From assembly GCF_002850255.1 (NCBI RefSeq), contig NZ_CP022522.1:3586501-3650500 (forward strand): 64,000 bases of DNA, read 5' to 3'. The position numbers and the translations under genes were made by a program. The DNA comes from Pseudoalteromonas sp. NC201 (GTDB lineage: Bacteria; Pseudomonadota; Gammaproteobacteria; Enterobacterales; Alteromonadaceae). The notes beneath the pieces are model-generated. The model worked only from the letters and a program-made list of their open reading frames with translations, searched no databases and was not told where the DNA came from. Shown piece after piece: positions 61,601-64,000 of this stretch (the stretch's first letter is position 1; every line of letters starts with the position of its first letter).

Positions 61601-64000
61601 GTAATGCACCTCTTGTAGCGATAAGGTTTCGCCGCTGAGAGCAGCTTTGTATGCCTGTCTTAAAGCGTCACTCAAACACGCAATAGACCAACCATCGGCA
61701 GCGATATGATGTAAGGTGATCATAAGGGTAGCCTGCATCGCCTCTTGTTGATAAAGACTGGCGCGCAGCATTAAATCACGGCTTAAATCGAAGCTGGTTG
61801 CGTAATCTTCTGCGATGGCCTGCTCTAACGCATGTGCTTGTTGCTCAGCGGATTTATCTGTCCAGTCGTGCTTAACCAGGGTAAATCGAGCATCAAGGTT
61901 AATGCTTTGGTGCGGTTCTCCTTGCGCGTTTTGATGGTAATTAAACGCCAAGACTGGATGTTGCTTAATCACAGCAATAAAGGCGTGCTCTAAGGCCTTG
62001 GTATTCAGTTTGCCTTGCAATTGAAATATGCCCTGTAGGTTATACTGGTTGCTGTGCCCTTGCAGTTGGTCTACAAACCACAAGCGCCGCTGTGCAAATG
62101 ACAAAGGATAATTGGGCTGTGGTGGCGCAGGTTGTAGACTTGGTAATGAAGATTGAGACTGAGAGTTAGCCAGTATCTCGCTTAGTTCAAATACGCTAGG
62201 ATTGGCAAACAGTTGCTTTAAGCTCACCTCCACCGAGAGCTGGGCTCTTAGTTCATTGAGTAATTGCATTGCCAATAAAGAGTGACCACCGATGCTGAAA
62301 AAGCTATCGTGCAGCCCCACTTCTGGTGCGCCCGTTAAGGTTTGATAGAGTGTGATTAACTGTCGCTGCAACGCACTTGTCACCTCACTACTTTGGCTTT
62401 GAGAAGTTAATGCCAAAGACTGTAATTGTTGGCGGTCTATCTTGCCATTACTCAGGGTGGGTAAGTGCTGGCAAAGCTCTATCCAGCTTGGGATCATCGG
62501 CTCAGGCAAACGCCGCTTCAAGCCTTGACGGATCACCTCGCGCAAATTGGTTGCAGCGCACTGGCTGCCACCACCACTTACCACAAAAGCAACCAAAGCG
62601 TCTTGTTTGCCGAGCTTACGCACGACTACCGCCGCTTGCGATACCTCATCAAGCGCTAACAGTGCAGCTTCTATTTCATTGAGGTCAACACGAAAACCGC
62701 GAATTTTCGCTTGTTTGTCAATTCGACCGAGAAATTCAAGCTCGCCGCTCGCATTCAGCCTAACGCTATCACCACTGCGGTAAAAACGGGCGCATTGGGC
62801 ACTATGTTGCAAGCTACTTGTAAACTGAGCAGCGGTCTCTGAAGGCGCATTTATATATCCTTTGGCAAGGCTTGCCCCACCAATATAAAGCTCACCAGGC
62901 ATGCCCGCAGGGGTCGGCTTCCCCTGTTTGTTGAGTACGCAGGTGGTAACATGTACCAAAGGCGTACCGATTGGGTAACTGTGGCCGGTTAGTCTGCTGG
63001 GTGTCACTTCATGACAAACCACTCCAACACAAGCCTCCGTCGGACCATAATGGTTGAAAATACGCGCTGCTGGCGTCAGCGCGCGAATGCTATCAACAAG
63101 CTGCTCACCCAATGCTTCTCCACCTAACACCCACTGCGAAATAGCGGGCTTTTGCTCAGCAAATTGAGGCAACAGCACCGCGGCAAAAGAAGGGGTTAAT
63201 TTTATCAAGTTAACTTGCTCAGCCACTAACTTGGCTGCGATTTCAGCCGGTTCTGGCGCTTGATCTGCAAGGGTGAGTACCACAGTGCCACCATGAATAA
63301 GCACCGGATAGACAGCCGTTAAGCATAAGTCCGTGGCAAACCCTGTGACCACGCCCGCTCGCGTACTTTGGTTGTAACTCAATCGTGCTGCGATGCTGCT
63401 GCAATAATGGCTCAGTGCGCCATGGCTGATTTCGACCCCTTTGGGCGTACCAGTTGACCCTGAAGTAAACATCACATACGCGCTATCATCAAAACTTGGT
63501 GAATAAGTTTGCTGCGGCGCTCCTTTGTTTTGGCTCAGCTCAGTATAGTCAAGCACTCTGATGTCAGCTTCTCGTAGCGCTTGGCTAAGTGGCGTTTCGA
63601 CACTTACCACCACCGTATTACACTCAGCTTGCGCTAGCATTTGTAGCGCTCTGGCAGTGGGCATATTGCCATCAATAGGTAAATACGCACGGCCACTTTG
63701 CATTACGCCAAGCATAGTGACAATGTCACTCATATCGCCCGTTGTTATCAGCGCAATGATTGACGCTGGAACATCTAAGTTGTTGGCAATTTGTAGGCTT
63801 TGAGATTGTAGCTGCTGATACGTTAGGGCCCGCGATGCTTCGCCATTGGTGCTTGGAACAACCACTGCAATCGCCTCACCTTGAGTTTGCGCTATACTTC
63901 TGATTGCTTGCGGCACCAGCGCCGGCTGGCTGATGTTGTGATTGATATTTGCCGCCTTTGTCGGTAAGTTCGTTGATTTGAGCACCAAGTCGTCAATCGG
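55625..64000 (-). CDS. NRPS-1 (partial, N-terminus beyond window): A(Asp)-T / C-A(Asn)-T / C-A(Asn)-T
   Basis: About 2790 residues are visible and the frame is open to base 64000. The TTG at 63986-63988 is probably not a start. From the edge: A domain with YVMFTSGSTGTPKG and pocket residues D-L-T-K-V-G-H-V-G, an Asp code; T (IGGHSLL) near visible residue 573. Module 2: C (YPLSFAQRRLWF, HHIAADGWS), A with YVIYTSGSTGQPKG and D-A-T-K-V-G-E-V-G, Asn-like; T (LGGHSLL) near 1657. Module 3: C (LPLSFAQQRLW, HHIASDGWS), A with the same D-A-T-K-V-G-E-V-G code; T (LGGHSLS) near 2733. No E domain is seen. The short acidic C-terminus (ADENGQSEEMFL) could dock with the NRPS-2 N-terminus. Loading or starter modules may lie outside. 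Codes were read by hand alignment. Confidence 0.95.
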   Translation of the reverse strand, partial: PIDDLVLKSTNLPTKAANINHNISQPALVPQAIRSIAQTQGEAIAVVVPSTNGEASRALTYQQLQSQSLQIANNLDVPASIIALITTGDMSDIVTMLGVMQSGRAYLPIDGNMPTARALQMLAQAECNTVVVSVETPLSQALREADIRVLDYTELSQNKGAPQQTYSPSFDDSAYVMFTSGSTGTPKGVEISHGALSHYCSSIAARLSYNQSTRAGVVTGFATDLCLTAVYPVLIHGGTVVLTLADQAPEPAEIAAKLVAEQVNLIKLTPSFAAVLLPQFAEQKPAISQWVLGGEALGEQLVDSIRALTPAARIFNHYGPTEACVGVVCHEVTPSRLTGHSYPIGTPLVHVTTCVLNKQGKPTPAGMPGELYIGGASLAKGYINAPSETAAQFTSSLQHSAQCARFYRSGDSVRLNASGELEFLGRIDKQAKIRGFRVDLNEIEAALLALDEVSQAAVVVRKLGKQDALVAFVVSGGGSQCAATNLREVIRQGLKRRLPEPMIPSWIELCQHLPTLSNGKIDRQQLQSLALTSQSQSSEVTSALQRQLITLYQTLTGAPEVGLHDSFFSIGGHSLLAMQLLNELRAQLSVEVSLKQLFANPSVFELSEILANSQSQSSLPSLQPAPPQPNYPLSFAQRRLWFVDQLQGHSNQYNLQGIFQLQGKLNTKALEHAFIAVIKQHPVLAFNYHQNAQGEPHQSINLDARFTLVKHDWTDKSAEQQAHALEQAIAEDYATSFDLSRDLMLRASLYQQEAMQATLMITLHHIAADGWSIACLSDALRQAYKAALSGETLSLQEVHYVDYVMWQQQLERGALWQQELDYWRMQLQGLPKVHELPLDCSREAKTSLRGALVIEPIPAALVSALRAYQTRSGQTLFVLLQTLFSLWLSRFSQQRDVVVGTPVSGRHLKAFENMIGNFINTLVLRSEWSEDTSFTQALQQTQGLLNDALQHQHIPFDVLVDELDIERSSAQHPLHQIVFRVNNQVNENLRLEQLEVTPCQSKVRGGKLDLEVAVIDEGDVLTVEWLYDNNLWQEASVVSFHQQFCYVLSQCLAEPNTPLSALSLWPAEQQLALLKQQQSVAVKVTEQQPWVTQFSQAALQTPLQTAVRMGEFTCSYLTLEKCANQLANSLLEMAFADQSRIAILLPSSSYMVAAVLAILKARHTYVPIHHDTPTDTLAYIMNDADIVLTLALSEDAERLIEAGSDFLLLDDLFEAEGNFAFYDTSLLVDEDASAFNQTELAYVIYTSGSTGQPKGVPISHGNLNNYLRFACQRYLPQSGDITKAVLSTPLAFDATVTALVPILMRGGELELLPMGVELLPALQTQIFAANEAKLFKLTPAHLRAVFALSDAQTRSNIAHRFVVGGEGLSAALVDKLMDKLPNAQWINEYGPTEATVGCSIYAVSRESRHLLAGHEEVPIGHAIDNMTLAVVDEFGELALPNMPGELWLAGDGVCEGYINLASVTQTRFVEQAVPASGTSSLRWYRSGDKAKWQANARGEADYLCYLGRLDEQVKLRGYRISLVAIAHQIDALVQVKSCAVSVDEAQESLVAHVVLNGEAKLTLVQLRQALSQSLPSYMLPAALDIVADLPLTANGKVDKQALQLAYQAQAKSHEVAEVIDGSKLTEIQRYLLELYRELLPSPVQSINDSFFDLGGHSLLAIKVISRVRSEQRRDITLPQLFDAPSIAAFAEVITASSMIAHSNTIEPVSRAQALPLSFAQQRLWLIDQLHEQSLQYHMPASYWCEGALDIDALTQALSAIVARHEVLRTVIVPASGDHGAVQQVRAQVACPVELVDLSGLNTAEQQQRWQTLQQQSLSKPFDLCQDTMLRVICVQFSHNRFGLLFNMHHIASDGWSMALLAKEFVAFYRHFSEAPAYSLPEQYAKSLAVQYADFAYWQQQQQDSYQADLSYWQTQLQQCPVVHELPLDFERPQVQSLDGECIRHTLTTSQVEAIKAHCQAQGVTLYMWLQSAFSLLMLRLSQTQDIVIGSPIAGREVKELEGLLGCFVNTLAIRARKVGSPSFNDWLSEQKQVILSAFSHQNLPFEQLVDAINPPRSLAHSPVLQILFALQNNEQSNFKLPHLKIEQQLDLKPAMKFDLEVNAQESGSEITVQWNYAKALFKHTSVQAMVDAFVTLIDAALTSPEQSVNTLPLVDSKVLSELGFATQAQPQSPWFISDKIRDFAQHSAQQNAVRDMTGKRLSFGELESQSNQLARYLIEQGVTARSQVAISLAPSCEQVVALLATLKVGAVYVPLDPNAPSQRQHYILRDSKATCLITTSELLPNSAELSCRLVLMDTAQHWQNMPVEALAPLSDIDAPAYMIYTSGTTGRPKGVVISHRNLHLYLEHVSHSYLQGDIQESVVSTPLAFDATVTSLWGALVNGLGVVLLNDGEQLITELSACLAREESLLFKLTPAHLQGVLARLQPSNAAHHIVVGGEALSSSVVAQVGALMPQAHFYNEYGPTEATVGCCVYRCNGQDAVSLAQQSQRFVPIGSAIQGTHLVVLDQHQQLVPMGMPGELYIAGDNVAQAYFGLPELSASKFVSLSLNNDSQRYYQTGDQVRWLLDEQGNPSVLQFIGRRDNQVKLRGYRIELEEIAAQLEHLDAVQQAHVLLNESKDNLLGCVVLTTPSHSDAIYELEQTLHTQILASLAEVLPSYMLPYKLYALAAMPLTNNGKVDAGALAQLVQSQLAQVLTAPLAPMTELQTLLAEIFAQVLNTQVRDININFFELGGHSLSASQAVALIEQALEVPITLKILFERPSVSALATWCEIHRAAKAADENGQSEEMFL

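Noticed and set aside
42577..64000. Alterochromide gene cluster
   Set aside because: The A-domain order (Asp, Asn, Asn, Thr, Leu, X) does not match Thr-Val-Asn-Asn-Leu, and no aryl-polyene genes are visible.
42577..64000. Siderophore (pseudoalterobactin-like) cluster
   Set aside because: A beta-OH-Asp enzyme fits, but no siderophore receptor, catechol genes or Fur box was seen; btuB belongs to B12. Kept open because the locus continues past the window.

Overview
The window is 64 kb of a gammaproteobacterial chromosome, most likely Pseudoalteromonas or a close relative in the Alteromonadales. This is inferred from an argCBFGH cluster in which argH is fused to an ArgA-type acetyltransferase domain, the fxsA-groES-groEL and aroQ-accB-accC orders, MITE-like repeats of marine gammaproteobacterial type, and a large NRPS locus. 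No 16S gene is present, so the genus is an inference.

Positions 1-30.6 kb are mostly core genome: the end of an RND efflux permease with msrA; a secreted unknown protein; a MITE-like element; btuB behind a cobalamin riboswitch; yajQ; a VanZ-like gene with panE; a second MITE-like element; thiI; a TetR regulator; coaD with a Wzi-like outer membrane protein; a 52-aa peptide gene with a double-glycine-like leader, followed by a small membrane protein; argCBFGH(A) divergent from argE around an ArgR operator; a decayed IS3-family element; fxsA and groESL behind a sigma32-type promoter; cutA-dsbD; and aroQ-accB-accC.

Positions 30.6-35.2 kb are accessory. A strong promoter leads into two truncated copies of a tRNA 5' end and then one intact CAT-anticodon tRNA. 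Beyond it lies an AT-rich island: an sce7726-type PD-(D/E)XK-like gene facing an operon of a coiled-coil membrane protein, an ImmA/IrrE metalloprotease and a T4 beta-like protein. A hairpin-rich block of unknown nature lies upstream of that operon.

Positions 35.2-64 kb hold a biosynthetic locus read mainly on the minus strand. NRPS-1 is cut by the right window edge and has A-T, C-A-T and C-A-T visible. NRPS-2 is complete: C-A-T, C-A-T-E, C-A-T-TE. Downstream lie a SyrP/TauD-type dioxygenase, a lipoprotein of the serine beta-lactamase/D-peptidase fold, a DUF697-like protein, a 58-aa membrane protein, a cyclic-peptide ABC exporter, an SPFH protein and a DUF6765 protein. Adenylation codes read by eye suggest ...Asp-Asn-Asn-Thr-(D)Leu-X. 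The hydroxylase, exporter and thioesterase fit a secreted, possibly cyclic peptide carrying beta-hydroxy-Asp or -Asn. I recognise no known product with this exact order.
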